Below are positions 9,109-18,529 of a stretch of 64,000 bases of DNA, one piece after another. Both the position numbers and the translations under genes were made by a program. The stretch comes from Shewanella salipaludis. GTDB lineage: Bacteria > Pseudomonadota > Gammaproteobacteria > Enterobacterales > Shewanellaceae. Where the stretch lies: contig NZ_JAAXYH010000001.1 in NCBI RefSeq assembly GCF_012911865.1, positions 434,001-498,000 of the forward strand, read 5' to 3'. The notes under the pieces are model-generated. The model was not told the origin of the DNA and did no database searches. It saw only the letters and a program-made list of their open reading frames with translations. Within the stretch, counting starts at the first letter, position 1, and every line of letters starts with the position of its first letter.

Positions 9109-9706
9109 TTTACTCCTGCTGTCGGCGACGGCCGGCGCCGCCGAAGTTTCCCTCGGCTATGGTGATTTTTATGGTCGATTGAAAACGGTCAACAAGGGCC
9201 ATTATCAATTGGTTGAGCTTGCCTTCAGTGTGCCCAAGACGGCCGGGTGCCGCCTGCTCGGCGGCAACATAGCCACAGAGTCGGTTCAATACCCACTCAC
9301 CTATACCGAAGACCAGCGGCTGTTTATTCCCTTCGATGATGCACTCAAGACGGAGCGGGCCTTGGTCAAGCTCGACATAGAAGGTGACGCCAAAGACTGT
9401 GGCATAGCGGTGCAGCTCAGGACCAAGCAGACTCAGACTGATTATTCCCAGGCAGAGTTAATCCAGATAAGGCAAGAGATGGACAACTTGCTCGATGCGA
9501 TGCAAGGGTTTCCCATGCGTTATTTCCGCGCCCCTATCACGGGACTCAATTTCGAGTTCGCCGCTGAGGCTCCCGTGACCGTGACCCTAGACGGCGTGCG
9601 CACCGAGACTCGGGGGAGTTTTCAATTGAGCTTGCAAGCCCTGAACGAGCTCAAGAGCCTGAGCTTCAACCTGATCCCCAAGGTCGTCAGTCCTTGGGTA
9701 CAATGA
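9086..9706 (+). CDS. DUF2987 family periplasmic protein (206 aa)
   Basis: The protein has a clear Sec signal peptide (MHKPLLLSLLLLSATAGAAE), so it is likely periplasmic. The mature part is mostly beta and contains two cysteines (AGCRLL, KDCGIAV) that could form a disulfide. It resembles DUF2987, a family I associate with Shewanella and its relatives; the function is unknown. The start ATG 9086 lies inside the end of the Bax-like gene with GGTGGA upstream, implying translational coupling. A bidirectional terminator follows. Confidence 0.78.
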   Translation: MHKPLLLSLLLLSATAGAAEVSLGYGDFYGRLKTVNKGHYQLVELAFSVPKTAGCRLLGGNIATESVQYPLTYTEDQRLFIPFDDALKTERALVKLDIEGDAKDCGIAVQLRTKQTQTDYSQAELIQIRQEMDNLLDAMQGFPMRYFRAPITGLNFEFAAEAPVTVTLDGVRTETRGSFQLSLQALNELKSLSFNLIPKVVSPWVQ

Positions 9707-9763
9707 TAAATATGCCCGGGTATCATAAGCTGCTGTCAACGGACGGTTGCTGAACCCGGGCAC

Positions 9764-9798
9764 AAACAAAAAAATCGGCATTGCCGATTTTTTTGTTT
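9764..9798. terminator. Bidirectional terminator between DUF2987 and ttcA
   Basis: A 17-bp near-perfect palindrome with an ATCGGC/GCCGAT core is flanked by A7 on the left and T7 on the right, as expected for two convergent genes. Confidence 0.9.
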
Positions 9799-9829
9799 CA
9801 TCTAGTTAGCCGGGGTTGAGGCAAAGGCC

Positions 9830-10786
9830 TCAAGGCTGATAGCTGTTGACTATGTCGATGCGCTGGGCCGCATCCAGGTCGATATGGCCATTGTTGGCGA
9901 TATCTAGGAAGTCGAATGCCGGCAGATCCGCTTCGGCGACGTCACCCTTCATGGGCGCATCCGGGTTACGTTGCAAATCGACAAAGTTGAACTGTTCCCT
10001 GTCGACGCCCTGTGACGGCGCGGTATTCTGCATGGCGGTGAATATGGTTTCGATACGCCCGGGATAATGCTTATCCCATTGCTTGAGCATGTCTTTCACT
10101 GCGGCCCGCTTCAGGTTCTCTTGCGAGCCACACAAGTTACAGGGAATGATGGGGAATTCCTTCAACTGGGCATATTCGGCAATGTCTTTCTCTCTGCAAT
10201 AGGCCAGAGGGCGGATCACCATGTTGGCACCATCATCCGACAAGAGTTTCGGCGGCATGGCCTTCATCTTGCCTCCGAAAAACATGTTCAGAAACAAGGT
10301 TTCTATTATGTCATCCCTGTGGTGACCCAAGGCTATCTTGGTCGCGCCTATGCGCTGGGCGAAGCCGTATAGGGTACCGCGGCGCAGGCGTGAGCAGAGG
10401 GAACAGGTGGTCTTGCCCTCGGGGATCTTGTCCTTCACTATCGAATAGGTGTCTTTTTCGAGTATGTGATAGGGCACATTGAGCTTATCCAGATAGGCGG
10501 GCAGCACATGCTCAGGAAAGCCAGGCTGCTTCTGATCCAGGTTGACGGCTATGATATCGAACCGGATGGGGGCCCGCTGTTGCAGGTTCATCAGAATGTC
10601 GAGCATGGCATAACTGTCTTTACCGCCAGACAGGCAGACCATGATCTTATCGCCTTCCTCAATCATATTGTAATCAGCGATGGCACTGCCGACTTCACGA
10701 CGCAGGCGTTTCTGCAATTTATTGAGACGGGTCACTTGTTTCTTACTGATTTCTTCCGATAAAGCTTCTGACATAACTTCCGACAT
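9830..10786 (-). CDS. ttcA: tRNA 2-thiocytidine(32) synthetase TtcA (318 aa)
   Basis: TtcA thiolates C32 of tRNAs, using ATP and an Fe-S cluster. The PP-loop ATPase motif [10 protein letters not shown] is present. The two CxxC pairs, [11 protein letters not shown] and CNLCGSQE, are characteristic of the family. The length is normal. Several in-frame ATGs lie at the 5' end ([12 protein letters not shown]), so the exact start is uncertain by up to four codons. The gene converges on the DUF2987 gene across a bidirectional terminator. Confidence 0.94.
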   Translation of the reverse strand: MSEVMSEALSEEISKKQVTRLNKLQKRLRREVGSAIADYNMIEEGDKIMVCLSGGKDSYAMLDILMNLQQRAPIRFDIIAVNLDQKQPGFPEHVLPAYLDKLNVPYHILEKDTYSIVKDKIPEGKTTCSLCSRLRRGTLYGFAQRIGATKIALGHHRDDIIETLFLNMFFGGKMKAMPPKLLSDDGANMVIRPLAYCREKDIAEYAQLKEFPIIPCNLCGSQENLKRAAVKDMLKQWDKHYPGRIETIFTAMQNTAPSQGVDREQFNFVDLQRNPDAPMKGDVAEADLPAFDFLDIANNGHIDLDAAQRIDIVNSYQP

Positions 10787-10869
10787 TAGAATAGACGCCC
10801 ATTAACACACAGTTTCAGGGCGCGTATTATTCCAGCTAACAGACTCTGGGTAAAGGTTAAGGTGTAAGA

Positions 10870-11802
10870 TCAGGACTCATCCAAGGGGGATTTGTAGTCA
10901 TCCGGCTTGATTGCCAACAAGTCGCAGGTCAGGCTGTCGATCACATGCTCGGCCGTGTTGCCGATCAGGGCGGCGGAAAAGCCGGTACGGCCGACTGTGC
11001 CCAGGATGACCAGCTCGGCGTCCAGTTGCTCGGCGAGCTCAGGGATCACATCTTCGGGTAAGCCTTCCTTGACGTGGCACTGGTTGATGGGAATACCGTA
11101 TTCGTTGGCCAGATAGTTGACCCTGAGCTCGTGCTGCATGCGGATGGCTTCGTTGTAGCTGTGGGCGTCGAAATCCGGTAACTCGATTGCCAGGTTCACC
11201 GGGGTGCCGGGAAAACCATTGACCAGATGAACCTGGCCGGCAAATTTTTCGGCCAGGGCCTTGCCGTGTTCTATGATCTTGCCGTTGAGCGCCTGGTGGC
11301 TTTCGTCTTCGGTTGAGACATTGACGGCACAGAGGATCTTGCCGGCAACCGGCCAGTCATGTTCCTTGACCATCAGCACGGGAACCGGGGATTTGCGCAG
11401 CAGATGCCAGTCGGTTGGGGTGAAGATCACCGCCTTGAGCTTACCGTGATGATGGGTGCCTTTGACGATGAGATCGTACTGTTCGGCTATGACCTGGTTG
11501 ATCACACTCTCGAAGGGACGGTTATGCCATACCACCTGGGTGTTAATCTCCAGACCTCTGTCCTTATAGGCGGCAACCACGTCCAGTAGCCAAGCGTTGC
11601 GCTGGTCTATGACCCCCTGGCGCATGGCTTCCCTTTCTTGGCTGGAGAGAATCGAGGTCATTTCGTAGGAAAAATCAAAAATAGACAAGAATACGGTGAT
11701 CTTGGCCTGGCTCTTGGTGGCTAACTCCACCGCCCGGGCCAGTGCAACCTGATGCTCGGCAGTAGGGTCGGCGACCACCAGTATTTTTTGAAAGTCCTTC
11801 AT
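10870..11802 (-). CDS. uspE: Universal stress protein UspE, tandem USP domains (310 aa)
   Basis: Two universal-stress-protein domains lie in tandem: MKDFQKILVVADPTAEHQVALARA with TDWHLLRKSPVPVLMVK, then a second domain ending GTVGRTGFSAALIGNTAEHV. This tandem length (about 310 aa) is that of UspE. I chose ATG 11802, with AGGAG seven bases upstream; the open frame extends to 11832. It sits directly downstream of etrA, an arrangement conserved for uspE and fnr in many gamma-proteobacteria. A candidate Fnr/Crp-like site lies 59 bases upstream. Confidence 0.92.
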   Translation of the reverse strand: MKDFQKILVVADPTAEHQVALARAVELATKSQAKITVFLSIFDFSYEMTSILSSQEREAMRQGVIDQRNAWLLDVVAAYKDRGLEINTQVVWHNRPFESVINQVIAEQYDLIVKGTHHHGKLKAVIFTPTDWHLLRKSPVPVLMVKEHDWPVAGKILCAVNVSTEDESHQALNGKIIEHGKALAEKFAGQVHLVNGFPGTPVNLAIELPDFDAHSYNEAIRMQHELRVNYLANEYGIPINQCHVKEGLPEDVIPELAEQLDAELVILGTVGRTGFSAALIGNTAEHVIDSLTCDLLAIKPDDYKSPLDES

Positions 11803-11860
11803 GGAAATGCTCCTAATGTAGTTTGTTAACACTATATTGAGCTTATGCCTATGATTTGCT

Positions 11861-11874
11861 TTGTGCTAGATCAA
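11861..11874. promoter_or_regulatory. Possible Fnr/Crp-type half-conserved site upstream of uspE
   Basis: TTGTGCTAGATCAA has a perfect right half (ATCAA) and a weak left half relative to TTGATNNNNATCAA. It is suggestive only. Confidence 0.4.
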
Positions 11875-11911
11875 TTTGCACTTAACTACATGTAGAGGAC
11901 TTATTTTGGCT

Positions 11912-11939
11912 GCCGGCCCATTAGCGGCTAAGGGCCGGC
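11912..11939 (-). terminator. Hairpin downstream of etrA
   Basis: GCCGGCCC pairs perfectly with GGGCCGGC over a 12-nt loop, 20 bases past the etrA stop codon. There is little T run, so termination efficiency is unclear. Confidence 0.5.
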
Positions 11940-11959
11940 GGTGAATTCGATGTGGACTG

Positions 11960-12718
11960 TTAGCGGGCGATCCTGGCATTGCCGGCCAACTCGGCCAGTG
12001 CCGGCGCATCGGTAATGATGATGTATTTGCCATTCACTTCGATAAAATTCGATTTCTGGAAGCGTCCGAGCAAGCGGCTGATGGTTTCGACCGTCAGGCC
12101 CAGGTAGTTGCCTATGTCGCCCCGAGTCATGGTGAGGCGGAATTCTTTGGCGGAAAAACCTCGGCTGCCGAACCTGAACGCCAGGTTGCTGATAAAGGCC
12201 GCCAGTCGTTCTTCGGCATTTTTCTTGCTCAGCAGCAAGATCATTTCCTGGTCGCTCATGATCTCATTACTCATCAGGCGCATGATCTGCTGGCGCAATT
12301 TCGGCATGCTGCCAGATAAGTCATCCAGGGTCTCGAAGGGGATCTCACACACCATGGCGGTTTCCAATGCCTGGGCGAAACTCTGGTGGGTGTGGGCATG
12401 AATGCCGTCGAAGCCGATGACGTCGCCGGCCAGATGAAAGCCTGTGATCTGTTCGTCGCCTTGCTCTGTGATGGTAAAACTCTTCACAGTGCCGGCGCGT
12501 ATGGCAAACAGAGACTTGAGCGGATCCCCCGACTTGAAGATCAGCTCTCCCTTCTGGATAGGCTTCTTGCGCTCGATAATATCATCCAGTTTGTCCAGTT
12601 CCCCGGCATCCAGGGTAAAGGGAATACACAGGGTGCTCATGCTGCAGTCATGGCAATGAATGGCGCAACCGCCGGAGGCTGTACGTGGTTTATTGTTCTG
12701 AACTATAGACATTTTCAT
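11960..12718 (-). CDS. etrA: Fnr-family regulator EtrA (252 aa)
   Basis: This CRP/FNR-family transcription factor has four cysteines in the N-terminal [14 protein letters not shown] stretch and further inside, consistent with the oxygen-labile [4Fe-4S] cluster of Fnr. The effector-type beta roll contains [13 protein letters not shown] and [11 protein letters not shown]. The recognition helix lies in [16 protein letters not shown], whose E-SR residues contact TTGAT half sites. It closely matches Shewanella EtrA. Its neighbours are uspE downstream and the cbb3 assembly genes upstream. A perfect FNR box occurs at 20165-20178 beside ccoN. Either of two adjacent ATGs (12718, 12712) could be the start. 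Confidence 0.95.
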   Translation of the reverse strand: MKMSIVQNNKPRTASGGCAIHCHDCSMSTLCIPFTLDAGELDKLDDIIERKKPIQKGELIFKSGDPLKSLFAIRAGTVKSFTITEQGDEQITGFHLAGDVIGFDGIHAHTHQSFAQALETAMVCEIPFETLDDLSGSMPKLRQQIMRLMSNEIMSDQEMILLLSKKNAEERLAAFISNLAFRFGSRGFSAKEFRLTMTRGDIGNYLGLTVETISRLLGRFQKSNFIEVNGKYIIITDAPALAELAGNARIAR

Positions 12719-12777
12719 ACCCGTAACGAGATGTTATCGCTCATGTTAAAACAATTATCCCGCCAGGGCCAGTCGTG

Positions 12778-13470
12778 TCAGTCGAGTTGTGCCAGCGCGA
12801 TAACCAAGGTTTGTACACCAAAGGCGACAAGCAGCAGGCCGCTGGCCAGTCTGACGGCCCGTTTCTGCACCCAGTTTGCCAGGGTTCTGGCGGCGATCCC
12901 TGCGCTGAGCAGGGCCGGCAGGGTACCCAGGCCGAAGGCCAGCATGATCAAGGCGCCGGTTAACGCCGACCCCGAGGCCACAGACCAGGTAAGAGTGCTG
13001 TAGACCAGGCCGCAGGGCAGCCAACCCCACAGGAGACCGGCCACCAGGGCCTGACGCCTGCGTTGCAGCGGCAGCACCTTCTGCGCCAAGGGCTTGATGT
13101 GGGGCCAAATGAGCTGGCCGACTTTCTCTATTTGTACTACGCCGCCCCAGATCTTGGCGATATACAGCCCTGTGGCTATCATCATCAAGCCGGCAAGCAC
13201 CCTGAGCACCAACAGATAGGTGTCGATATCGAACAGCTGTCCCAGGGCCGCCGCCGAGCCGCCGACCAAGGCGCCGGCCAGGCTGTAACTCAAGATCCGT
13301 CCCAGATTGTAACTGAGCAAGAAACCCAGTTGATGGGCCAGGGCATTGCCCGAGCTAGCTTTGGGCAACTGGGTCGAGAAGGCGCCCACCAGGCCGCCAC
13401 ACATGCCGAAACAATGGGCGGCGCCCATCAGTCCCACCAGAAATGCCCCTGTCACATTGTATTCTATCAC
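12778..13470 (-). CDS. TauE/SafE-like membrane protein of the cbb3 assembly cluster (230 aa)
   Basis: The protein has about six membrane segments and an AAHCFGMCGGLVGAF motif near the N-terminus, typical of the DsbD_2/UreH-like members of the sulfite exporter TauE/SafE group. Genes of this type routinely follow ccoS in cbb3 loci and are thought to help copper or thiol handling during oxidase assembly, but the substrate is not known. A second conserved motif, WGWLPCGLVYS, contains a membrane cysteine. The start overlaps the ccoS stop (ATGA type), so the gene belongs to the ccoHIS operon. Confidence 0.85.
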   Translation of the reverse strand: MIEYNVTGAFLVGLMGAAHCFGMCGGLVGAFSTQLPKASSGNALAHQLGFLLSYNLGRILSYSLAGALVGGSAAALGQLFDIDTYLLVLRVLAGLMMIATGLYIAKIWGGVVQIEKVGQLIWPHIKPLAQKVLPLQRRRQALVAGLLWGWLPCGLVYSTLTWSVASGSALTGALIMLAFGLGTLPALLSAGIAARTLANWVQKRAVRLASGLLLVAFGVQTLVIALAQLD

Positions 13471-13691
13471 CCCTTGTTCACCTCAGAGGCTGTGGTTTGG
13501 GGGGCTGCCGCTTTGGCTGACGCCGGCTCGAGCGGGTTGACGGCCTTGGGGGCATCTTCATCGAACAAGATAGACATGCTCTGACGTTCGAGATCGTCAA
13601 ATTGTTCAGACTTGACCGCCCAGAAGAAGACGCCGATACCAATTATCACGAAAATCATCGCAATGGGGATCAACACATAAATAATGCTCAT
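13467..13691 (-). CDS. ccoS: Cbb3-type oxidase assembly protein CcoS (74 aa)
   Basis: This small protein has one N-terminal membrane segment (IIYVLIPIAMIFVIIGIGVF), followed by FFWAVKSEQFDDLE and the SILFDED motif that defines CcoS. CcoS is needed for insertion of cofactors into cbb3 oxidase. It overlaps both neighbours by four bases, indicating translational coupling with ccoI and the TauE-like gene. Confidence 0.93.
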   Translation of the reverse strand: MSIIYVLIPIAMIFVIIGIGVFFWAVKSEQFDDLERQSMSILFDEDAPKAVNPLEPASAKAAAPQTTASEVNKG

Positions 13692-16150
13692 AGACGTATC
13701 CTAAGTAACCTGAGACTGTTGCTGACGACGATAAGTGAGCTGGCCGACATGCCGATGGCGGCAATATAGGGGGGCACTTGGCCCGTGACCGCCAAGGGCA
13801 GAATCAGCAGATTGTACCCCAATGCCCAGAGCAGGTTTTGACGGATAATGCGGGTCGTGAACTGGGCGACGTCGAGTGCCTGGGTAAAACGGCTCAGATG
13901 ATCGCCAAGCAGGATCAGATCCGCACTGTTCTTGGCAATGGCGGTGCCGCTGCCCATGGCGATCGAGATGTCGGCGCCGGCCAACACAGGGGCGTCGTTG
14001 ATGCCATCGCCAAACATGGCCACAGTGTGCTCTTGCTGCAGGCGTTTTACCAGCGCCAGTTTATCTGCCGGGCTCAGGCCGGCATGCACCTGGTCTATGC
14101 CCAGACTCGCGGCCAGTTGCTGTACATGCGCCGAGTTGTCACCGCTGGCAATGCTGACCTGGCAACCACGGCGCTTGAGCGCCGCTACCGTACTCTTGCT
14201 GTCGGGACGCACTGTGTCGGCTATCTCGAATGTGGCTATCAGCCGGCTGGCGTCGGCCAGAAAGACAGTCTGATACTCTTGTGACTGGTACTCTTGTGAC
14301 AGAGAAGCCTGTGATTGAGTAGCCTGTGACTTATGTAGCTGGGGCGAAGCGCCGGGGGATTGTGCCGCCGAGGCCATGCAAAAGTCGGCCTTGCCTATGC
14401 GGTAAGACACGCCGGCAATCTTGCCTGCTATCCCCTGGCCTACCTCATGATGCACCTGAGTCACTGTCAGGGCGTTATCCCTGTGGGGGACAAACACCTG
14501 GGCGATGGGATGCAGGGAGCCTGCCTCGAGCGCGGCGGCGATCGCCAGCACCTCGGGCTCGCCGAGCTCGGCCAACAGGGTGACACCTTGCAGCGACAGG
14601 CTGCCGCAGGTGAGGGTGCCTGTCTTGTCGAATACCACATGGGTGATGGTCGGCAACTTCTCAAATACCCCGGCCTTGCGGGTGATGATCCCCAGACGGG
14701 TGAAGATGGCATTGGCGCAGGTAACGGCCGTCGGTGTCGCCAATGCCAAGGCGCAGGGGCAGGTGGCGACCAACACGGACAGGGTAACCCAGAAGGCATC
14801 TTCGGGCGCCAGCTGGTGCCAGACGAGGTAGGTGAGGGCGGCGATGCTGAGCACTGTGGCGGAAAAATAGCGCGCCAGTTTGTCGACCAACAGGGCGATG
14901 CCTGGCTTGGTGGCGGCCGCCAGCTCCTGCAGGCGAATGATTTCGGCCACCAATTGATCTTGCCCCAGGGCGGTGACGCGCACTTCCAGGGGTTGCTCCA
15001 GGTTGATGGTGCCGGCATATACCTTGTCCTGGCTGCGTTTCTCAATCGGCAGCTGTTCACCCGTGAGCATGGCCTCGTTGATACTCGAGTGACCGGCACG
15101 GATCTCACCATCGGCGGCAATGGCTTCACCCGGTTTGACCAGAATGATATCGCCGACTTTCAACTTCTTGGCCGGAATGGCCTCCAAGCCCGTGGCCGTC
15201 ATCAGATGGGCAGTCAAAGGCACCAGTTTATGCAGGTTACTCGAGCTGACCGAAGCGCTCTGGCGGGCATTTTGTTCGAAATAACGCCCGAGCAAGAGGA
15301 AGAAGGTAAACATGGACACGGATTCGAAATAGACTTCCCCCGTGCCGTTGAGGGTGGCGATGCCGCTGGCAATATAGGCGCCGCAAATCGCAATGGAGAC
15401 GGACACATCCATGTTCAGCCGGCCACTGAGCAGGCTGCGGATGGCGCTGAAGTAGAAGGGCTGCGCCGAGTAGAAGACCACGGGGGCGGCGAACAGCAGG
15501 CTGACCCAGCGGAAATAGTCGCGGATCTCGGTATCGAGATCGGTAAAGTAGCCGGTATAGAGTGCCAGGGCGAACATCATCACCTGCATGGTGGCAAAGC
15601 CTGCCAACCCCAGGCGCAGCAGAAACTTACGGCTGTTCTGCTTGCTGAGTGTTTCCTGGTCGTCGAGCTGATAGGGCGCAGCCTGGTAACCTATGCGGCT
15701 TATCTGCCCGAGAATATCACTGAGTTTAATGAGCTGTTTATCCCAGCTGATCAATGCCCTCTGGGTGGTGGAATTGACCAAGATCTGTTGGACCCCCTTA
15801 AGTTGCTTGACCTTATGTTCAATCAACCAGGCGCAGGCGGCGCAGGTTATGCCTTCGATAGACAGAGAGACTGAGTCCATCCCGGCTTCGCTGTGGACGA
15901 AGTCCTGCTGTACCTCGGGCAGATCATAACCGCTGAAGGCATTGAGGGCGTCGGGCACCAGCGCGGTCTGGCGGGCACCGGGTTCGGTGCGGAACTTATA
16001 ATAACTCGTGAGCCCGGCATCCAGGATCGCCTGGGATACCGCCTGGCAACCGGGGCAGCACATGGCCCTGTCATCGTCCTGGATACGGGTAACGAACTGA
16101 GTGCCGGTCAATACCGGCTCACCACAGTGAAAACAGCTGACTTGGGTCAT
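13688..16150 (-). CDS. ccoI: Copper-translocating P-type ATPase CcoI/FixI (820 aa)
   Basis: CcoI supplies copper for the CcoN binuclear centre. An N-terminal zinc-finger-like CFHCGEPV and CCPGCQ precede a heavy-metal domain with GITCAACAWLIEHK. Eight membrane segments follow, with the CPCALA metal-binding motif. The phosphorylation site is DKTGTLT and the hinge is GDGINDAPVL. An odd feature is a serine/glutamine-rich insert (about 14270-14350) between the nucleotide-binding motifs, made of near-repeats of SQE/SQA units. It looks like an expanded low-complexity loop. The gene lies between ccoH and ccoS in one operon. Confidence 0.95.
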   Translation of the reverse strand: MTQVSCFHCGEPVLTGTQFVTRIQDDDRAMCCPGCQAVSQAILDAGLTSYYKFRTEPGARQTALVPDALNAFSGYDLPEVQQDFVHSEAGMDSVSLSIEGITCAACAWLIEHKVKQLKGVQQILVNSTTQRALISWDKQLIKLSDILGQISRIGYQAAPYQLDDQETLSKQNSRKFLLRLGLAGFATMQVMMFALALYTGYFTDLDTEIRDYFRWVSLLFAAPVVFYSAQPFYFSAIRSLLSGRLNMDVSVSIAICGAYIASGIATLNGTGEVYFESVSMFTFFLLLGRYFEQNARQSASVSSSNLHKLVPLTAHLMTATGLEAIPAKKLKVGDIILVKPGEAIAADGEIRAGHSSINEAMLTGEQLPIEKRSQDKVYAGTINLEQPLEVRVTALGQDQLVAEIIRLQELAAATKPGIALLVDKLARYFSATVLSIAALTYLVWHQLAPEDAFWVTLSVLVATCPCALALATPTAVTCANAIFTRLGIITRKAGVFEKLPTITHVVFDKTGTLTCGSLSLQGVTLLAELGEPEVLAIAAALEAGSLHPIAQVFVPHRDNALTVTQVHHEVGQGIAGKIAGVSYRIGKADFCMASAAQSPGASPQLHKSQATQSQASLSQEYQSQEYQTVFLADASRLIATFEIADTVRPDSKSTVAALKRRGCQVSIASGDNSAHVQQLAASLGIDQVHAGLSPADKLALVKRLQQEHTVAMFGDGINDAPVLAGADISIAMGSGTAIAKNSADLILLGDHLSRFTQALDVAQFTTRIIRQNLLWALGYNLLILPLAVTGQVPPYIAAIGMSASSLIVVSNSLRLLRIRL

Positions 16151-16157
16151 GGCCTTC

Positions 16158-16637
16158 TCAGTTTAACCAGTATTGGGTCGCGTCTTTCAAGTTGAGACGC
16201 TTATGGATGCGCCATTTGCTGTCATAGCTTTCCAGTCGCACTTCCCAATTTCCCGCTAGCGGCTTGTCCAGCTGAATATGGTAGACACCCTTGGCGTCGG
16301 CGGTGGCCTTGAGCTGGAAGTCTTTCTCGGCCTGGGTCGGATGGTAGAACTGCACGTCCAGTGCTGCCTGGTAGACGGGGCCGCCTTCCTGTGACAGGAG
16401 TATCTCTTGGCCCTTCAATTCCATAGAGTATTGCATTCCCAGCTGCTGGGCATACTTGACCTTACGCAGATCCATGTTGATGGCTTTACCATCCTTGTAG
16501 TATTCCTCGGCCACCAGGGAGTCTGAATTATCCAAGGCAATTTTCAGGGTGGTTAAACTGGCGACGACGGCACAGGCGGGGAGAATAATTAAGAACCAAG
16601 GCCAGAACTGCTTATACCAGGCTTGTTGTTGACTCAT
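16158..16637 (-). CDS. ccoH: Cbb3 assembly protein FixH/CcoH (159 aa)
   Basis: One membrane segment (FWPWFLIILPACAVVASLTTLKIAL) is followed by the FixH signature SDSLVAEEYYKDGKAIN and a periplasmic beta domain. FixH/CcoH works with the copper ATPase CcoI during cbb3 oxidase maturation. I take the ATG at 16637 rather than the TTG four codons earlier. It is the first gene of the assembly operon and is separated from ccoP by a terminator. Confidence 0.9.
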   Translation of the reverse strand: MSQQQAWYKQFWPWFLIILPACAVVASLTTLKIALDNSDSLVAEEYYKDGKAINMDLRKVKYAQQLGMQYSMELKGQEILLSQEGGPVYQAALDVQFYHPTQAEKDFQLKATADAKGVYHIQLDKPLAGNWEVRLESYDSKWRIHKRLNLKDATQYWLN

Positions 16638-16697
16638 GTTCGATACCAATAGTTGTAAGTGGCAGCATTTTACCGTTAATGGGGGGGATTAGCACTT

Positions 16698-16730
16698 AAA
16701 AAAAAGGCCCCGAACAGTCGAGGCCTTTAT
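16698..16730 (-). terminator. Terminator of the ccoNOQP operon
   Basis: AAAGGCC and GGCCTTT arms with a partly paired CCGA/TCG interior are followed on the minus strand by a run of T residues, 16 bases past the ccoP stop codon. Confidence 0.8.
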
Positions 16731-16745
16731 GTTACTCAAGTGTAA

Positions 16746-17702
16746 CTACTTGTTTGACAAGCTATATACGTAAGCAGCTATCACGTGAACCTTCTCTTCA
16801 CCGAGAACGTTTTTCCACGCAGGCATCACACCACCACGACCATGGATAATGGTCTCTTCGATGATGCCGCGGCTGCCGCCATATAACCAGATGTTGTCCG
16901 CCAAGTTAGGGGCACCCATGAACTTATTGCCCTTGGCGTCCATACCATGACAGGCGAAACACCCCTTCATGAAGGAGGCTTGGCCTTGTGCCGCCTTGGC
17001 CGCATCGTGTTCACGACCGGACAAGCTAACGATATACTCAGTCAGGGCTGGAATTTCGCTGTCGGCGATAGGTAAACCACCCTTGGGCGGCATCATGCCG
17101 TGACGACCATTCATTATGCTTGTCTTGATGGTTGCCAGGTCACCGCCATAGAGCCAGTCGCTGTCGGTCAGGTTAGGGAAGCCCTTGCTGCCGCGCGCGT
17201 CTGAACCATGGCACTGGGCACAGTTTTGCAGGAATAAACGGCCACCGACTTTCAGCGCCTCTTCATTCTTGACCAACTCTTCCAGCGGGGTTGCCGCGTA
17301 GGCCGCAAAGATAGGACCAAACTTGTCGTTAGCATGTTTGACTTCTTGGTCATACTGCACCCAACGGCCATCTTTAGTGGCTGACTCGGTAGCGGCCTTC
17401 GATTCTGCTATCGACACCACACCCTGGTTGGAACTGCTCCAGCCCAGCAGGCCTTTGTAGTTACCCAAACCCGGATAGAGGGCCAGATAGATCAAACCGA
17501 AAACTATCGTGATGTAGAACATATAACTCCACCATTTAGGCAGTGGGTTATTCAGTTCTTCGATGCCGTCAAAGCTATGACCCATCGACTTGCCTTCTTC
17601 TACACCCGTGGTGTTCTTGGAACACAACCTGAGCAGAATCAGACAACCGGCGATGACGATCAAACTGAGAACGGAAATCCAAATACTCCAGAAGCTGGTC
17701 AT
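16746..17702 (-). CDS. ccoP: Cbb3 oxidase diheme cytochrome c subunit CcoP (318 aa)
   Basis: CcoP relays electrons to CcoO/CcoN. Two N-terminal membrane segments precede two class I cytochrome c domains with heme motifs CAQCH and CFACH and distal methionines in GRHGMMPPKGG and GGVMPAWK. The conserved HSFDGIEELNNPLPKWW segment is diagnostic for CcoP. Its start codon shares one base with the ccoQ stop, so the two are translationally coupled. Confidence 0.97.
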   Translation of the reverse strand: MTSFWSIWISVLSLIVIAGCLILLRLCSKNTTGVEEGKSMGHSFDGIEELNNPLPKWWSYMFYITIVFGLIYLALYPGLGNYKGLLGWSSSNQGVVSIAESKAATESATKDGRWVQYDQEVKHANDKFGPIFAAYAATPLEELVKNEEALKVGGRLFLQNCAQCHGSDARGSKGFPNLTDSDWLYGGDLATIKTSIMNGRHGMMPPKGGLPIADSEIPALTEYIVSLSGREHDAAKAAQGQASFMKGCFACHGMDAKGNKFMGAPNLADNIWLYGGSRGIIEETIIHGRGGVMPAWKNVLGEEKVHVIAAYVYSLSNK

Positions 17703-17878
17703 TACTTATGCTCTCCTGAGTCCTTAGTAGCCTTGCTGCCTTCTTCATCAGAAAACACAAGGTTAGCCGCTTCGTCGAATTGTTTCTGACGACGCGAGCT
17801 GTATGCCCAAGCAAATATACCGACGAAGGTCAGCATTACAATGATGGTAATAATTCCTTGCAATGTGCCGTAATCCAT
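17702..17878 (-). CDS. ccoQ: Cbb3 oxidase small subunit CcoQ (58 aa)
   Basis: A short frame between ccoO and ccoP encodes MDYGTLQGIITIIVML, then FVGIFAWAYSSRRQKQFDEAAN, then an acidic tail ending GEHK. One membrane helix followed by a basic RRQKQFDEAANL segment is the CcoQ/FixQ pattern. CcoQ stabilises the cbb3 complex. The TAA stop overlaps the ccoP ATG by one base. Confidence 0.93.
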   Translation of the reverse strand: MDYGTLQGIITIIVMLTFVGIFAWAYSSRRQKQFDEAANLVFSDEEGSKATKDSGEHK

Positions 17879-17890
17879 AAATTTGCCTCC

Positions 17891-18517
17891 TTATTTGAGT
17901 GCAAGACCCAAAGACTGCAGGTAAGCGATCAGGGCCTGAAGCTCTGTTTTGCCTTCGACAGCTTTCTGAGCGCCAGCAACTTCTTCATCTGTGTAGAGAT
18001 CATGTCCCTTGTAACCGCCTTTATGCAGGTTACGCAGTATGGTCATCTTGTCACCTGTCAACTTGCCATCGAGCTTGTTCTCGGCCAACCAGGGGAAACC
18101 TGGCATGTTTGACTGAGGCACAACGGCGCGGGGATCTATCAGATGAACTTCATGCCACTTGTCGCTGTAACGCCCACCGACACGTGCCAGATCCGGACCC
18201 GTACGCTTGGAACCCCATTGGAAAGGGTGATCCCAAACGGACTCGCCGGCAACTGAGTAGTGACCATAGCGTTCTGTTTCGGCACGCAGCGGACGTATCA
18301 TCTGACTGTGACAGTTGTAACAACCTTCACGAACATAGATGTCACGGCCTTCGATCTGCAGGGCAGTGTAAGGCTTCAAGCCTTCGACGGGCTCAGTGGT
18401 ATCTTTCTGGAAAATCAGCGGGGTGATTTCCACCAAGCTACCGAAACTGATAGCGATAACGGTGAAAATCCCTAACAGACCGATGTTTTTCTCGACTATC
18501 TCATGATTAAATTTCAT
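17891..18517 (-). CDS. ccoO: Cbb3 oxidase monoheme cytochrome c subunit CcoO (208 aa)
   Basis: An N-terminal membrane anchor ([20 protein letters not shown]) precedes a heme motif CYNCH in [15 protein letters not shown] and the conserved [20 protein letters not shown]. CcoO accepts electrons from CcoP and passes them to CcoN. The length and position between ccoN and ccoQ are standard. Confidence 0.97.
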   Translation of the reverse strand: MKFNHEIVEKNIGLLGIFTVIAISFGSLVEITPLIFQKDTTEPVEGLKPYTALQIEGRDIYVREGCYNCHSQMIRPLRAETERYGHYSVAGESVWDHPFQWGSKRTGPDLARVGGRYSDKWHEVHLIDPRAVVPQSNMPGFPWLAENKLDGKLTGDKMTILRNLHKGGYKGHDLYTDEEVAGAQKAVEGKTELQALIAYLQSLGLALK

Positions 18518-18529
18518 CGAGTCTGCTCC

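Noticed and set aside
14360..15874. 504-codon open frame on the + strand
   Set aside because: It lies wholly opposite ccoI, whose protein is clearly the real product; the + frame is rich in G, Q and D without any domain.
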